A DNA stretch of 64,000 bases from Undaria pinnatifida (taxonomy: Eukaryota; Sar; Phaeophyceae; Laminariales; Alariaceae), in assembly GCA_012845835.1 (NCBI GenBank), contig JABAKD010000015.1:1524609-1588608 (forward strand). Direction: 5' to 3'. This document shows, piece after piece, positions 1-12,300 of this stretch. The notes under the pieces are model-generated. The model did no database searches and had not been told where the DNA came from. It saw only the letters and a list, made by a program, of their open reading frames with translations. The translations under genes and the position numbers were made by a program. Every line of letters starts with the position of its first letter. Positions within the stretch are counted from its first letter, which is position 1.

Positions 1-3000
1 TGACGGAAGAGAAGGAGGAGCTGAGAGTGGTGGAGACCTTGGTAGCAGGGCTACTCGAAGAGAATGCCAAGCTAGGATCGACGGTTAAGCAGTTACAGGT
101 ACGAATAATTCCGCAATAAAATGTGGAATGGGTGGATGCGTTGGATGGATGCATGGATGGGTGGACAGGCGGGTGGGCAGGTGGGTGAATGGGTGGGTGA
201 ATGGGTGGGTGGGTGGGTGCGTGGGTGCGTGGGCGTGGGTGGGTTGGCTTGTAGGTTAGATGGGTGGGTGCGTGGGTGGGTGCGCTGGTGGGCGGGTGGT
301 TTTGTTGGTGAGTAAGTTGGGTGTGTTGGTGGGCGGGTGGGTGGATGGGTGGGTGCATCGTGTCATTCTACACCACGTTTGCTAAACTACCGGCGTAAGG
401 TTATCGCACGAGTACGCTGACCCATGTAATCGTGCACATATTCAAACTCCATCGCGTGCTCGATCCCCAACCAGAGCGGCTCGGGTTGTGTTTTGCCACC
501 GGGCGTAGGAGCTGAGCATTGTGGGCAAGAAGATATTACACTGAGAGAAAAAGGGACGCTAAAACCGGCTGCAGCAACTAAACCGACCACGGTGGGTCCG
601 ACTCAGCACGAGGACACCAAGATGTTGATCTCCAAACCCGCCAGTGGTGCTACTCCTATGGTAAATCCGATTATCACGATTGAGCCCATCAAAATCCGGA
701 AGCGACGAGAATCGCTAAAGGGAGGTGTTGGACATCGAGGCAGCGATGCCAAGACTGCGGAAGGCACTATGATTGAGGATGGGAATGTAGACATGGCCAT
801 CGCTTTAGCCAAAATACGCGCTTTGACGGGGATGATCAGGGTACAGGTGAGCACGTTTTTACGTACATCATGCTACTTTTCGGCTTCAACTCGTTAACTG
901 CGTACATGATACAGGTGTTGCCGCAGCTTCCCTTGTTTTTTTCGCGTGCCACCAGCTAGTCTGGCGAGCATGTCGAGCAATGTAGTGCTGATTATGTGCA
1001 ACGAGATATTTCGTACTGATAATAGAGTGAATCGGCTATTTCCCGTCAGCTGGCACACGCACCGGGTAGGACACGAAACGGTATAGCCCAAGGTATTTTA
1101 TATATAATTGAAAAACGTACCAGGTACGAGATATTGAGAAGTTTCTCATATGGGATAATAGGTGTGTTTGACGCCCTTAGACCCGTGCTACGATAGAGGT
1201 AGCGCTTTCGGACAAGACATTTTCTGAATGACGTGGCTCTTTAACCTACCAATATTTTCAATACTACTAATAATATCGTCGGAATGCTATTTTTTCTTGC
1301 TTTAGATAGCGCCTCGTTGTACACCTGGACCGTGGGCTTGTTCATCGGGTTTCACTTCCACGTTTTTATCAACTTTTGTGTGGGGGTGATTTATAGAGCT
1401 CGTCATGTCAAGAGCCCCAGAAAAAGTAGACGCACCTCTACCGTAGCAAGCGTCCTTTCCGACTTCGACGCCTTTACAACTGGAAACCCTTTGGGGGGCG
1501 AATTTACTTGAATCTAGTGTAGAGAGGGATTTTGAGGCTCCAAAGGAATATACTCGGCCTAAAGTGATGATTGCATGACTACAGCATCGGTGACACGTAG
1601 TATCCCGGGCTGCTGGGGTAATGGGTGTACCTGAGCTACATGCACGGAGGCATCCGACATGTGCGCAGCATAACACTACAGTAGTGTTTGTGGTGCGCTC
1701 CCACTGGGCGGTGGATAACACTGTACCTGACGTAGATTGGTTGCTTATTCGTGCCTGGGCTCCTGAAGGGTTTAGGAAAAGCTGTCACAACCGCCTTCTA
1801 CGAAATGTAATTTGGTTCTGGGTGATCATGTTGCATTATCGATTGTTTTATAGGAGGAGATCGAGAGCCTGCTCGGGCAAGAGCTTTGCGAGCTGAAGAA
1901 GACCGCAACAGAACGCGAGCGCCTGTGGCGGCTGCTCATCAGGTTTCCTGAACAATAAAAAAAGTCAGATTATGGTTCTTGCTATTCGTACCACGATAAT
2001 GTACATGTGTTGTTATGGAGTGAGTGGACGACGTACATGCTTCTGCAGGGTGAACCTACTTATTATGAGGGTCCTCGCTTAAGGTGCTCTAGACCTCACC
2101 CAACACCTGGATTGCTTTGAAGTGTAACCCCCGATGAACAATTCCATGGCCTAGGTATACAGGACGAACAATACTATTAGTGTCAGTGCGCAGAATGAAT
2201 GTGGACCGAAATCGCCCTTGACAAAATCCTGGGGATTCGTTTATCTTCAAAGAGCAGGAACGCGTGACCGGAGGATCACGCAGCTTGCAAAGATGAGTAT
2301 CGGCCCTTAAATTGTTCGAATTCACAGCTGACGTATTTGAAACGTTTCTTTTTAAACATCGTTAACCCCAAATGATGTCCAGCGATACTGAGTACCAGGT
2401 AGTATACTATTAACTAGTTAGTTCAGATTGGGGGTGCCGTGAGTCAGACTTATTTTGGCCGAAAACTGCTACTGTGCCCTTCTCGTAGTATGTGTAGAAC
2501 TTCCCGGTGTGTAATATCTTACCATCCTGCAAATCGCGCAGTTGTACTGTACTTACTGATTGGTGCTTCGTGGTGCGAACCAGCGAGCGACACATATCAC
2601 ACCACCGTTGTGGCAGAAACAATTTTGCGAACTAGATGGTGGGGCGCGAGCACTTGGCCCGATGCCGAATTGTTGGCGTGTCAACCGATGTCGCGCTATT
2701 ACCCCTGCCTGTGTCACTTTCCGTTTCGCCTGCCTTGTTCGAAGATGGAAGGGAGTTCTGGAGGCTAGAGGGTACGCAGTGGGCCAAGATATCCGGTGGG
2801 TGTAGGCAACGTAAACTGTGGTTTCCGCTCAAATTGATAACAGATCGGCGCGTTCTCTCATGCAGGATTCGAAGTAATAGGACATGAGCGAGATAGCAGA
2901 AGTCATGAGACAGCGTTGAAAGGATCTTCATCGTACGGAAGCCTTACGATTTCCAAGCATCGTGCTGGATGCGAAACTTATAAAGTATCCGTGGCAATGT

Positions 3001-3422
3001 AAACGTTTACTGCACCTATTAAACATGTACGTTTTAAGAGACGTGGTTTGGAACTAGGGTACAATATTTTTTGTAGTTAATAATGTTGGGAGCGTGACAG
3101 GTTTGTTATCCTGTTCCTGTACTCTGCACCTCTGGTACAGTGTTCGTGGCCCGCCCCCCCCCCCTCCCCTGAAGGGTGCCAAAAGGAGCACACGAAGTAA
3201 GGCCTTTCGCGCAGGGCGACGGGATATTTGCCAATTGGTCTGATGGCGTCCAAGTTTTATCACCACCGCCACCTTTATTCGCAAAAAAGTAACACGCCGG
3301 TGGTTCTCGTTGACGTTGATTTTTGATGTGTGAATTTCGTCATCAGGTCGGCGGGCCTGTTGAAGCAACTGCGACAGCGAATAACTGAGGCACGAAGACG
3401 AAAAGACCTACGGGAAAAGTAA
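1..3422 (+). CDS. Leucine-zipper protein, probable bZIP transcription factor (3' part; exons 3-98, 1854-1942/1958, 3347-3422)
   Basis: Seen: an open frame from base 3 to 98 ends in a CAG codon followed by GTACGA, and a second exon begins at 1854 after a T-rich tract ending in AG. Joined in phase 0, hydrophobic residues fall every seven positions across the junction (V10, L17, L24, L31, L38, counted from base 3), and an Asn sits three residues before L24. Known: bZIP zippers show this Leu heptad and Asn at a core 'a' position. Inferred: this is the zipper of a bZIP factor whose basic DNA-binding region lies left of the window; it would act in the nucleus. The second exon either runs to TAA at 1956-1958 or splices at 1942 (AG then GTTTCC, a weak donor) to an exon at 3347-3422 that continues in frame with a Leu/Arg/Lys-rich tail. 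No LOV domain is seen, so nothing supports an aureochrome. It could be another coiled-coil protein. Confidence 0.55.
3..98 (+). CDS. Exon: leucine zipper, N-terminal half
   Basis: 32 codons, acidic at the start (TEEKEEL) and then amphipathic, with LLEENAKL carrying the Asn typical of bZIP zippers. The donor is CAG then GTACGA, phase 0. The exon continues off the left edge, so its start is unknown. Confidence 0.6.
121..356 (+). repeat. GGGTG/GGATG-rich microsatellite-like tract
   Basis: G-rich plus strand built from GGTG, GGGT and GGAT variants, starting about 22 bases after the first zipper-exon donor. The open frame across it (Trp/Gly/Val only) is an artefact of the repeat. The many GGG runs could form G-quadruplexes. 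Confidence 0.85.
493..846 (+). CDS. Possible extra exon of the zipper gene (uncertain)
   Basis: An open frame of more than 110 codons ends in a phase-0 CAG followed by the consensus donor GTGAGC at 847. Composition is Lys/Thr/Pro-rich and looks disordered, with a basic stretch KIRKRRESLK. No acceptor was convincing; one candidate precedes base 608. Including it would break the zipper heptad that joins 98 directly to 1854, so if real it is an alternative exon. It may be a chance open frame. Confidence 0.2.
1178..1260. repeat. Fragment of MITE family C (ACGCGTGCTACGAT end)
   Basis: Similar to one end of the 266 bp elements at 41426-41691 and 49231-49495: CGTGCTACGATAGAGGTAGC followed by a degraded inner part. 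The other end is not seen nearby. Confidence 0.45.
1854..1958 (+). CDS. Exon: leucine zipper, C-terminal half, with stop
   Basis: 34 codons beginning EEIESLLGQELCELKK and ending RFPEQ then TAA. The acceptor is preceded by a T-rich tract ending in TATAG. Leu at heptad spacing continues the register of the first exon. An internal AG/GTTTCC at 1942 would allow splicing onward to 3347 with the AGG codon split after two bases. Confidence 0.55.
   Translation, partial: EEIESLLGQELCELKKTATERERLWRLLIRFPEQ
3347..3422 (+). CDS. Alternative terminal exon of the zipper gene
   Basis: After an AG at 3345-3346 the frame reads SAGLLKQLRQRITEARRRKD and four more residues to TAA at 3420-3422. It is Leu/Arg-rich and coiled-coil-like. 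Its phase (one base completing a split codon) matches a donor at 1942, so it could replace the short FPEQ end. Without transcripts it could equally belong to another gene. Confidence 0.4.
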
Positions 3423-5999
3423 TTATCGCCAATCTGGTCGATTTCCAGCTGGAGCAAGCCGAGGAAAGCGTTGCTTTTGACACGTATCCGGAAACGTGAA
3501 TCTAAAATGTTTACAGAGGTTTACGTGCTGAAAAAAGACATCGGCCAGGCACCCAGAGTCGTTTTTGTACGCTGCTACTCCTGGGTTAGAATTGGGACAA
3601 AATGGGTAAGAGATATGGAAACGTTTCAATATCCAAAGCGGCAGTATTCGCAGCCGACATCGGTAAATCGACAACACCGTTGATCGCTAAACCGGAGAAG
3701 GACCGAGCTCACACTAAACAGCGGCATGTGAGTATGACGATTTGAGGACTTTCTGTACCAAGGATCATCAAAAAAGCAGTCAATTTCGTCGGCGCTTTTA
3801 CTGCCGCGTCTATCTGATTGTGAGCTGTGCTTTCAAGAGAGCACCGCTGTCCTTTCAAAATGAGGCGGAATAACGGTGACGGTGTCGTACAGCTGCATGG
3901 AACGAAACGCACAACGTGCTGCAGCACCGGGCACATCACAATCGCATCTTTCCTCGCAGGCGGTGAACCCACCACAAGCAACAAGGGTTGCGCAACGTTT
4001 TTGGCAAACACAAAAACAAAACGTAAGCCGCGAGATCGACAGTTTCGTCGAAACCCATCTTTGCATGCTACGTGTGACCTTCGATCGCGCGTACTGCGGG
4101 GTTTTGGGGTTTGTGGAGGACAGGGTTTGTAAATTACGAACAGATGAACCGCTGCACATTGTAAGACACTCGAAACGGTTGGCTATACCTTTGGCAATAG
4201 AAAATACGCCAAACGAACCCAAGACCGCAATCGCGGAGACTTCCGATCGGAAACGAGGCGGTGTCTCCGAGCGAGGTATCACCACTTTCAAACAAAGAAA
4301 CACAACGCAAGACATTCATGCTCCTAAACGAAGAAACAAGATGCAAGCCATTCTCCATCATTCTTCCACCTAAAAAAAAAAACGAAACTCCTGCCATTAG
4401 ATTGTTTTCACTTTAGCGTGTAGTGTCAAAAAAGGTCTTCTTCCATCTATCATTCTTCCCACAAAAACGAGGGACTAACGCCATTAGAAAATAAATCTCC
4501 TTTCCACGTGTGCAACGTATATTTTCGAGCAAACCAAAAACACATCATACTACTGTAGTACGAGTACGTCCGTGGCTTTTCCCTCGCGGTAACCGTGACA
4601 GGCCCAAGACTGTGCGAAGCAGGACTTGGTGACTCCTCCTTGAACGGGATGGAGCTTGCCATGACCATGCTATGCCCGTACGCCACGCCTACTACAGCCT
4701 ACGGAGTGTAAGACTAAACAAAGACTGGCCCCCTATGGTTGACCCTCATAAAGCCAGTGTGATGCCGTACCGATGCTTCAAGGCCAGGTGTACGAGGTGC
4801 CTGAAATAATGAAGTCGGAGCAGGTCGGAGGAGAGGGGGCGGGGGCGGGAGCGATTAGGAACGAATAAATACGAGACATGCACGCTAGTTCAAGCTCAAA
4901 TTAAAAAAAAAAAAAAAAACGCCGGAAATTCACGCTGTATTTTTGGATAATGTTGACTCAGGAAATTCATCGTGGAAAATGTGCCAAAAGAGGTGTGGTA
5001 TATTCCAGTCAGCAACAAACGTGCGGAAAACTCGTTGTAATCCGGGAGGTGGTGATTCTTGCCGTTCAGCTGCAGTGTTTGAAACACAGCACACTGATGA
5101 ATGCGAACAGCGTACTAGCGGGCCATACGCCGGCAAGAACAAGAGTATCAAGCCTTTAGCACTACCATGTACATGGCGTTGACGCGCGCTACTTCCGTGT
5201 ATTGAGGTGTGGAGACACACCGAGGTGGGTTATGTGCGTAACCGCACACTCGACGGTCAGGCATGAGGGGACAATTCAAGAGTGCCCTCGAGCTCATCAA
5301 GGAGATAGGGTCTAGTATCCACAGGATCATCTAAAAACATTACGAGGCTCCTCGCCCAACAATCTACTGGCAAAATTATGCTCCGAATAGCACCATTAAT
5401 ATTATTGGTAACGCGTATGAAAATACGAGGAAGTGTGGTGAGCTGAAGCTTTATTTTCCCCATCCGCCAGAGGATATATAAAAAAAAAACTATTGGTAAC
5501 AGCTGTAGCGGCGACAACTGACAGTATTTGATGCAACTATAGATCGCTCGGGACTACAGGCTGGCTCACGTAAGAAAACCCAAATTCTCTCCCCGGCGAA
5601 TGCCGCTCGCAATATCCAGTCACAGGGTGAATATTGGGTATCATGCTGACTCCCATGACCAATGGAAGAGGGTGACATGGCCAGTTTTTTTTCAACGGCC
5701 TCGGGCTGTCTCTAGGAGCAAAACTCGTATAGGCCAACGACAGGCCTTCATACCAGGTATTCTTCAATAATATTCAGGCTTTTTCCAAGCGGAGACTGGA
5801 AAAAAAAACGCGCCGCATTTTGCACGAACCGGTTGGAAGTACTTCAAGGCTATGCACCTCGTTCGTACCAGATACAGGGAGGTTTAAGAGCACCGATTTA
5901 AGAGAGGTCAAACGGTTTGACGCGGGCACAAAACCACACAACAACACCCACTCCGAAACAAGACAAGCATCGGTTTAACAGAGGTCTAACACAGCGCAC
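3423..5999. other. Intergenic; no supported gene
   Basis: Lies between the zipper gene and the LHCF gene. It holds A-rich runs (about 4371-4382 and 4902-4918) and a small poly-A retroposon at 5413-5490. Open frames of about 160 codons overlap on both strands at 3833-4373; this length is expected by chance in a window this size and no domain was recognised. Confidence 0.5.
5413..5490 (+). mobile_element. Short poly-A retroposon (family R), 5'-truncated, with 10 bp target duplication
   Basis: A 78 bp insertion ending in an A run, flanked by the identical 10-mer TATTGGTAAC at 5403-5412 and 5491-5500. Its body (GGAAGTGTGGTGAGCT then GCTTTATTTT and CATCCGCC) recurs at 13388-13522 and 56660-56799, where the copies are longer at the 5' end. 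5' truncation, poly-A tail and target duplication are hallmarks of LINE-type retroposition. No coding capacity. Confidence 0.8.
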
Positions 6000-6314
6000 T
6001 CATAAGCAGTAGCCTCCCTTGTATCGCTTTGGTGCAACCCATAACTCACCGAGGATGTCGTTGATGATGTACGGTTGGTTGGACAACACTTCGTGGATGA
6101 TCATGCCGAAGATGCCCATCTGCGCCGCGCGGCCGTTGTTGAGTTCGATGGCGCGTTTCCTGAGCTTCGTCTCCTCATCAAAGTTTTCCCACTGCTTCTC
6201 GAAGGGGTTGATGCGCGACATGTCGCCGGGGAAGGATCCCTCCTTCTGCTTCATGACGAACAGCTCCAGGAAGCCGATAAAGATAACGATCTGAGCGATG
6301 CCAATGGGGCCCAT
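6000..6314 (-). CDS. LHCF exon 3: helices 2 and 3, stop
   Basis: Acceptor CTATTACAG, then ATGGGCCCC in phase 0. Encodes helix 2 (GIAQIVIFIGFLELF), the FPGD loop, helix 3 with ELNNGRAAQMG, and a tail to TGA at 6002-6000. Confidence 0.95.
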   Translation of the reverse strand: MGPIGIAQIVIFIGFLELFVMKQKEGSFPGDMSRINPFEKQWENFDEETKLRKRAIELNNGRAAQMGIFGMIIHEVLSNQPYIINDILGELWVAPKRYKGGYCL

Positions 6315-9300
6315 CTGTAATAGAAAAACAGCACACAAACGTCAGGGGGCATGGAACAGAGGGAGCAATTAACAAGACCAAATATTCGCACCGCGGACAC
6401 TAGCTAAGAGCTGATACACGCCATGTGCCATCCCATTTTTAAGAGGGTTCAACATAGATATCTCATTTGATCCCCAACGAAGCAGCCCGGGCTGGATGCG
6501 TAGCGCAGCACCGACACGGTACATGGAACCGAGGGAGCAATTTGAACGCAGAATTCAATATACCCCAACGAAGCAGCCCGGGCTGACTTGTGTGGCCGCA
6601 CGCTGCAATCGCCGTTTAGCCCTGCACTACTTCCCTCTCTGTACCAGTATTATGGCTAACGCTCAACCGTAGGTTGTGCTTAGAACTGCCTGTAGACCAG
6701 CAAGTATTAAAAAAAGTCCCGAGTCCCCATCCCAAGATGACATTTCCGCGAAAAAACAAAGGTTGTCAACATACTGTAGACTAGATCGACAGCAGTCACG
6801 GTAGTTTTCAAGCTATGTGGAAAGAGAGCTTTTACGCAAGAGCGGAAGTGTGTATGGACCCACGACACACCAACACCGCAACATTCGAGAGTCGAAACAG
6901 ACGAGGCTTTCAAGCAATGTGGCAACAACGGCGCGAACTAAAAGTACTGCTGACATACATACCAGGGGTATAAAGTACAGTAGGTATACACACTTATGTA
7001 CCTGGTACATCAGAGAGCAGCAGCTGTAAACCAAGAACGAAACTGTTTCCAAAAGTTCAACAACGAAACTGTTATCAACAGCTCAACAACGCGACGTGCA
7101 GTTATAGGTCAAAACATGCAAAACCGCTGGCACAAAACCACGAAAACCCTGACGTTACCATACCTTGCCGAGGGCGCCAAGGCCGTTAGGCATGTCCGCG
7201 AAGGACTGGTTGTTAGAGATGGAGAGCATGCCGGGGAGGCGTACGTTCTCCTGGACGATGTGGCCCAGCACGGCGAGCATACAGATGCGTCCGTGCTTGA
7301 TCTCCACGTACCGGAGACGGTCGAACCTCTCTTGGTCGGCGTTCTCCAGCCAGTAGAGAGGGTCCCAATAGCCGAGCGGCGCCTGCACGCCGAGTTCGTT
7401 CTCGAACGACATCTTCATCGCGGAAGAGGTCTGAGCCCGGGTGGCCAGCGCGGCGCCATTGAACGCGCTGAAAAATTGTCAAAACAAACAAAAAAGGACA
7501 GCATTATTAACAATTAATCGTGCTGGAAAATGGACGGAACGAACACGATAAGCACGAACGAATTCATAGGAAACATTTCACAGTGAGGCGAGGGGAGGGG
7601 GCCTGGGCCAGGGTGGTCAAAGCGGCTGCTGTGAACTCGCTGAAAAATAGCCAAAGCAGACGAAAAAAGACGAGCATCACTTACGAGAAAAACAAACTTT
7701 TGGGAAAACATTATGAGCAAAATGGATGATGAGCGGCATGAGCAATGATAGGCTTGGCAGTGGTGATGTCGATGTAGGGTTCCAAAGCAAAGAGTTGTAT
7801 TACGACGACACGCGCAGCAGGGTTATCGTATACTGCAAGCTCACACTATGTCAAGTTCACACCATTATTTGTGCTATCGCTACTCATGGGTTCCAACGGT
7901 ACGAAGTAGCACAAGCAAACCACGGTCAGGCAAGCTCTCGGGGGCACTAATCTACCAATGACATCACGACAGTGGTACGGGCATTCAACTGAGCAACCAG
8001 GTAAGGTGGGATAAGTGGAGTCTTTGAAGAGTCAGTTTGTGCGTCACTTGAGCACCACGTTTTCACGTGCAAAAAATATCAATCGAATGTTACTCTAAGA
8101 GAAAATTATCATGCAGTATAAAGTATGATATTAAGCGCTTGGTATGGAGCGGGAGAGGCAACAGTAGGCGGGTATTCTACTGTAGTTGCACGAACCATGG
8201 TACGTAGTATCTTTGTACAACACCAAGTACAATGTAAGGCCACGTCAAGACTTGAGCAGCAGAGACCACAAAACACGATCGTGAATAGTCCGCGTTTTCC
8301 AACAGGAGAAAAGGCTTTGCAAAATAGAACCAGCTCAGCAATCTCCCCACTGAGAATGATTTGTCAATAACGCCTGTTGTCATTTTCGTGAATACTAGCG
8401 AATGCGGCTTTCCAATATCAAGCACGTACCACAACATCCATCATAGGAGCGTTTCTTTGTATCAGCCGAACGCTTTGTCTCGTACGCGTACAATCTACGA
8501 AATGCTTGCCCAGCGTCACCGTACCACGCTCACAAGGTGAGCCTAACCTTCAGATACAGCAGTTGACTCGACGTCTGCGACTGTCGTATACTTTTTGTCA
8601 CAGTAAATAAAATCGGTGCTGCACGCAAGACTCAAACCTGGGAAAAGATACGAGGTTAATACGACGTAACTACTTGGAAATAGAGTAGAAATATGCTGTA
8701 CTTGAACGGTTAAGGAGCCGCTCTGGACATTTTATTAGGTAATTTTGTTCATGTATTGAGTGAAACATTGTGTTGCACCATTATTCAGCAGAAACTACAC
8801 CATTTATCTAGCACATGCCTGGTAATATTCTACAGTAACACCGCCTTACGGAAAACGTGGTACCTCCTCCACAACTTCGATCCCTCCGCATATGATACCC
8901 GGTGTGTGAAGAAACCTCACGTTTATGGCAATTTGTTTCTTACTAGTCAGATCACTCGAACACGTACTTCAACCCCAAAAACGCCGCAGAGAAAATGCCG
9001 TAAGCATCAATTGCCATCTATTGGTCACCCTCAAAACCGCACGAGTTATCGCGCCACCGATGTTGCTCAAGATTGAGCTTTAGCGACAATGCCAACCATT
9101 AGCATACCGACCGGTGCCAGCGTCTAGCGGAACCCCGCGTTCCTTACAGCAAGCGCGCCGCAATGCGGTTGTACGAGTACGGCTTTGCAGAAAATACCAA
9201 AATTCAGGAACATCTTTACGGCATACACAGCAAGGCGTACGCGTTCGTTATGTGCTGGTAGTTGAAAATAATTTGAGCTGTACGTGAGTTTTCCTCATAT

Positions 9301-12300
9301 AACATGTGCGGAGGCAAATAGGCTGCTGTGTTTCAGGACGTATGACGCTTTCCGCGAGGCGTTTTTATTAGGCCACTATTATACTTGAAATAACATACTT
9401 GTAGTTCCTGCCGAAAGATAAATTATACCCTTGGGTACAACATGAACGAAAAAAGGGCAACATCTGTACGGAGCAACACAACCGCCAGCGCCGCCCCGCC
9501 CCTAAAGGAGCCTTCCCGGCCATACTGTTTGTGACACCATGATGTTCTTCATTTTTCCTTGTCAGTTGTCTTTTCCGCCGACGTTATGCTATTAGCAGTA
9601 AAATAACGGCCTATGAAAAACGCCTCACGGAAAGCGTCAAACTTGCTGAACAACAGCTGCTACGTCGCTACGTCCGCTCTTCGGGTGTGTGAAGAAAGCT
9701 TACGTTCAGCCCATATGGCGTCTCGGCTGGAGTGTCTGTTGGAGCAACGCTGACATTTGTTTTAGAGTGGGTACGTTTTTCAAACCAAAGTACGGTGGGT
9801 TGCTGCTGCGTCGCTACGTCCGCTTTTAGGCTATGTGAAGAAAGCTTACGTTCAGCCCTTGTGGCGTTTCGGCTGGAACGTCTGTTGGAGCAAAGCTTAC
9901 ATTTGTTTTAGAGCCGGTAGGTTCTTTAAACCAAAGTACGGTGGGTTTACGCGTAACCGCACGCTCGAGGAACCAGGATGGCCTTGAAGGAATGTAGTGA
10001 CAACGAGGCGGTACGATCTAAAGGGGATAGGGCCTGGTCTCCACCTAAACGGTAAAAAAATATCCGGAACGGCTCCTAATTTTGGGAACAGTCATATCAT
10101 GCTTGATACTAAAACAGCTGGAGCGACACACAAAGCATGCCTTGCATTTTGCAGCATTTATTTTGTATAAAAATTGAAAAACGTCACATGTGAGTACAAC
10201 CGATTGAATGGTTGAAACTCAACTTTGGAAGCTGCGTGGTACATATATGTTTTCACTAATATACAGGAGTAGTTGCACAAAATTTACGGGAGGTCGTTCA
10301 CGCGCGTTTTAGGTTTGATCCTCATGAAAGACAGTTATAAAAGGGGTTGTAACGTTCCCGCACCAAAATGCACTCAAGGCGGTTCCATGAACGAGGCATT
10401 GGCAAGGAGAACAGCAGCGGCCAATTTCGTCAGGAGTATGATTTTTTGTATTTTCATTTGTCCGGTGGACGGGGGAAAATGTAGCGTAACCACTTTAGAG
10501 CCCTAAAACCCCTCCCTAAAGACTACGATTCCAAGTAATTTTGTCACGAAAACGGGTTTCCAGCTGTAAAGGCGTTTAGGCTCACCATTCTTCCACGTAT
10601 TTTCATACTACTGCTGCTGTGTCAATTTCACGTTGTTGTGTTCGCAATCCAACGCTATCAAAGCTGGCGTATCGTCCAGTTCCCGTGGTAACGACTGCGC
10701 GAGCTGTCAACACCTGCGTTCACCGACGCTACTACTCAAGCAGCGCGAGCTGTCAACACCTGCGTTCACCGACGTTACTACTCAAGCAGCGCGAGCTGTC
10801 AACACCGGCAGTCACCGTTACTACTCTAGCAGCGCAAACTGCCGTTGTGTAAGGATGTGTGATGCGTGAGCAGGTCGACCCGACTTGATCCCTGGGGATC
10901 AGGTACGGTGAAGATAGCCGCCTGGAAAGTCATCCCTCCGGGTAGTGTACACGTGCATAAGCTCACCCACTGACAAAAACCCCGGCCATGAGAAACAGGT
11001 TTGCGCCGGACTTGGCCCAGTTACGGTATGATGGGATTTGTCGCGCATCAATGATGTGGGCTTATTAATTGTGGCATCACACCATGCACGTACAAAAGAG
11101 GACATGTGCGAGTATTAAAACAAAAACAACGACTTGACATGAACACGGCAGCGTATCATACAACTTCCACAGTCAGTAGCAGCGGTGTACAGCTTCCACA
11201 CAACGAAGCAGGCCGCACGGCGGCTTTTGTCGCGACCGCCCGAAGAGCTGCAACTCCAAAACGTGTCAGAACTGACAACAAGAAATTCTGAGTCATCACG
11301 GGCATCACGCGCTCCACTCGTGTCTTGCAACATGAAAAAAAAAATGAAAGAAATATTAGCGTCAGCCGTGAACGCATATTGAACGCATATTAAAGCAGTC
11401 ATCATGTATCAGTCAACATGATGTCCGATACAAGGCCACATACAACAATCCGCGCCGCTGCAGCAGTGAAAATACCAGACCGCTAGTATATACCTGGTAC
11501 AGAGTACAAAACCAACGGCGGAGCTGAAAACGCTTCTTTGTGCTCACGGCAAAAATCATAGATGTATGGACCGACACCCCCTTCGACAGTAGTAAACGGC
11601 TACGAGTATGACAAGGTTGGCGAAGGTCATGCCAGCTTCGATTGCACTGCCCTGATGGCGTGTGATGACGTTTGGTGTTTCGTCGCCACGATCACACGTC
11701 AAACTTCTGACGCAATTGGGACAAGAGCACGTACGATATACGAACTTCCAACACGCAAGCTCAAAAGGATGAACCATGAGCTAAGTCAAGCACCCAACGT
11801 ACGCTCATCAGGAGCTATGGTACGAGTATCCATGGTTCCCTCATGCTCGTACGCTCACCAGGAGTCATGGTACAAGTACCCATGGCTCCCTCATGCTCGT
11901 CGTAGGAACGCAACAGCACACAGCAGCTAGCAGGCGCCATCTCGAACATACAAGAAACATGCCGAAAATTCTAGCGGGTTCGGTATTATTGAAGCAAAAA
12001 GATCGCAAGCCATCACACCACCCGACGAGGCACCAGACAGCAGAAGACCCCACACAACGTGCACCAGGGCCGACCGCTACAGTAGGGTCATGCTCCACCC
12101 CAGCGGCGCCTCGAGATAGCTGCGACGTGGCTCGTCAGGACTTCATGCACCACACGATCAAACCTACCAAACCTCATCAAACTTCATAATTTCTGATTTG
12201 CAACATGTACCCTGTTTATGGCCAGGGACGTCGTTTTATGCTCACCTGGGGGTCACGAACGCCTGAGCGCCCGCCAAGCAAGCAGCAGCCACAGCGATAC

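Larger units (their letters stand above)
7681..12245 (-). other. LHCF intron 1, repeat-rich
   Basis: The rest of the 4.8 kb first intron. It contains the 146-147 bp tandem duplication near 9.66-9.95 kb, a 46 bp array at 10697-10836 and a 2 x 49 bp duplication at 11802-11899. Open frames in it (for example 8756-9076 plus, 11562-11930 plus) are short, repeat-driven and match nothing recognisable. Confidence 0.6.

Noticed and set aside
121-315. Trp/Gly/Val-rich 64-codon frame
   Set aside because: GGGTG-type repeat artefact.
2439-2931. Several overlapping open frames on both strands
   Set aside because: Four mutually overlapping frames, none with a recognised domain or good splice borders.
3833-4373. 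Open frames of 160 and 165 codons on opposite strands
   Set aside because: At this base composition about two such frames are expected by chance in 64 kb; no domain, splice context or codon pattern supports either.
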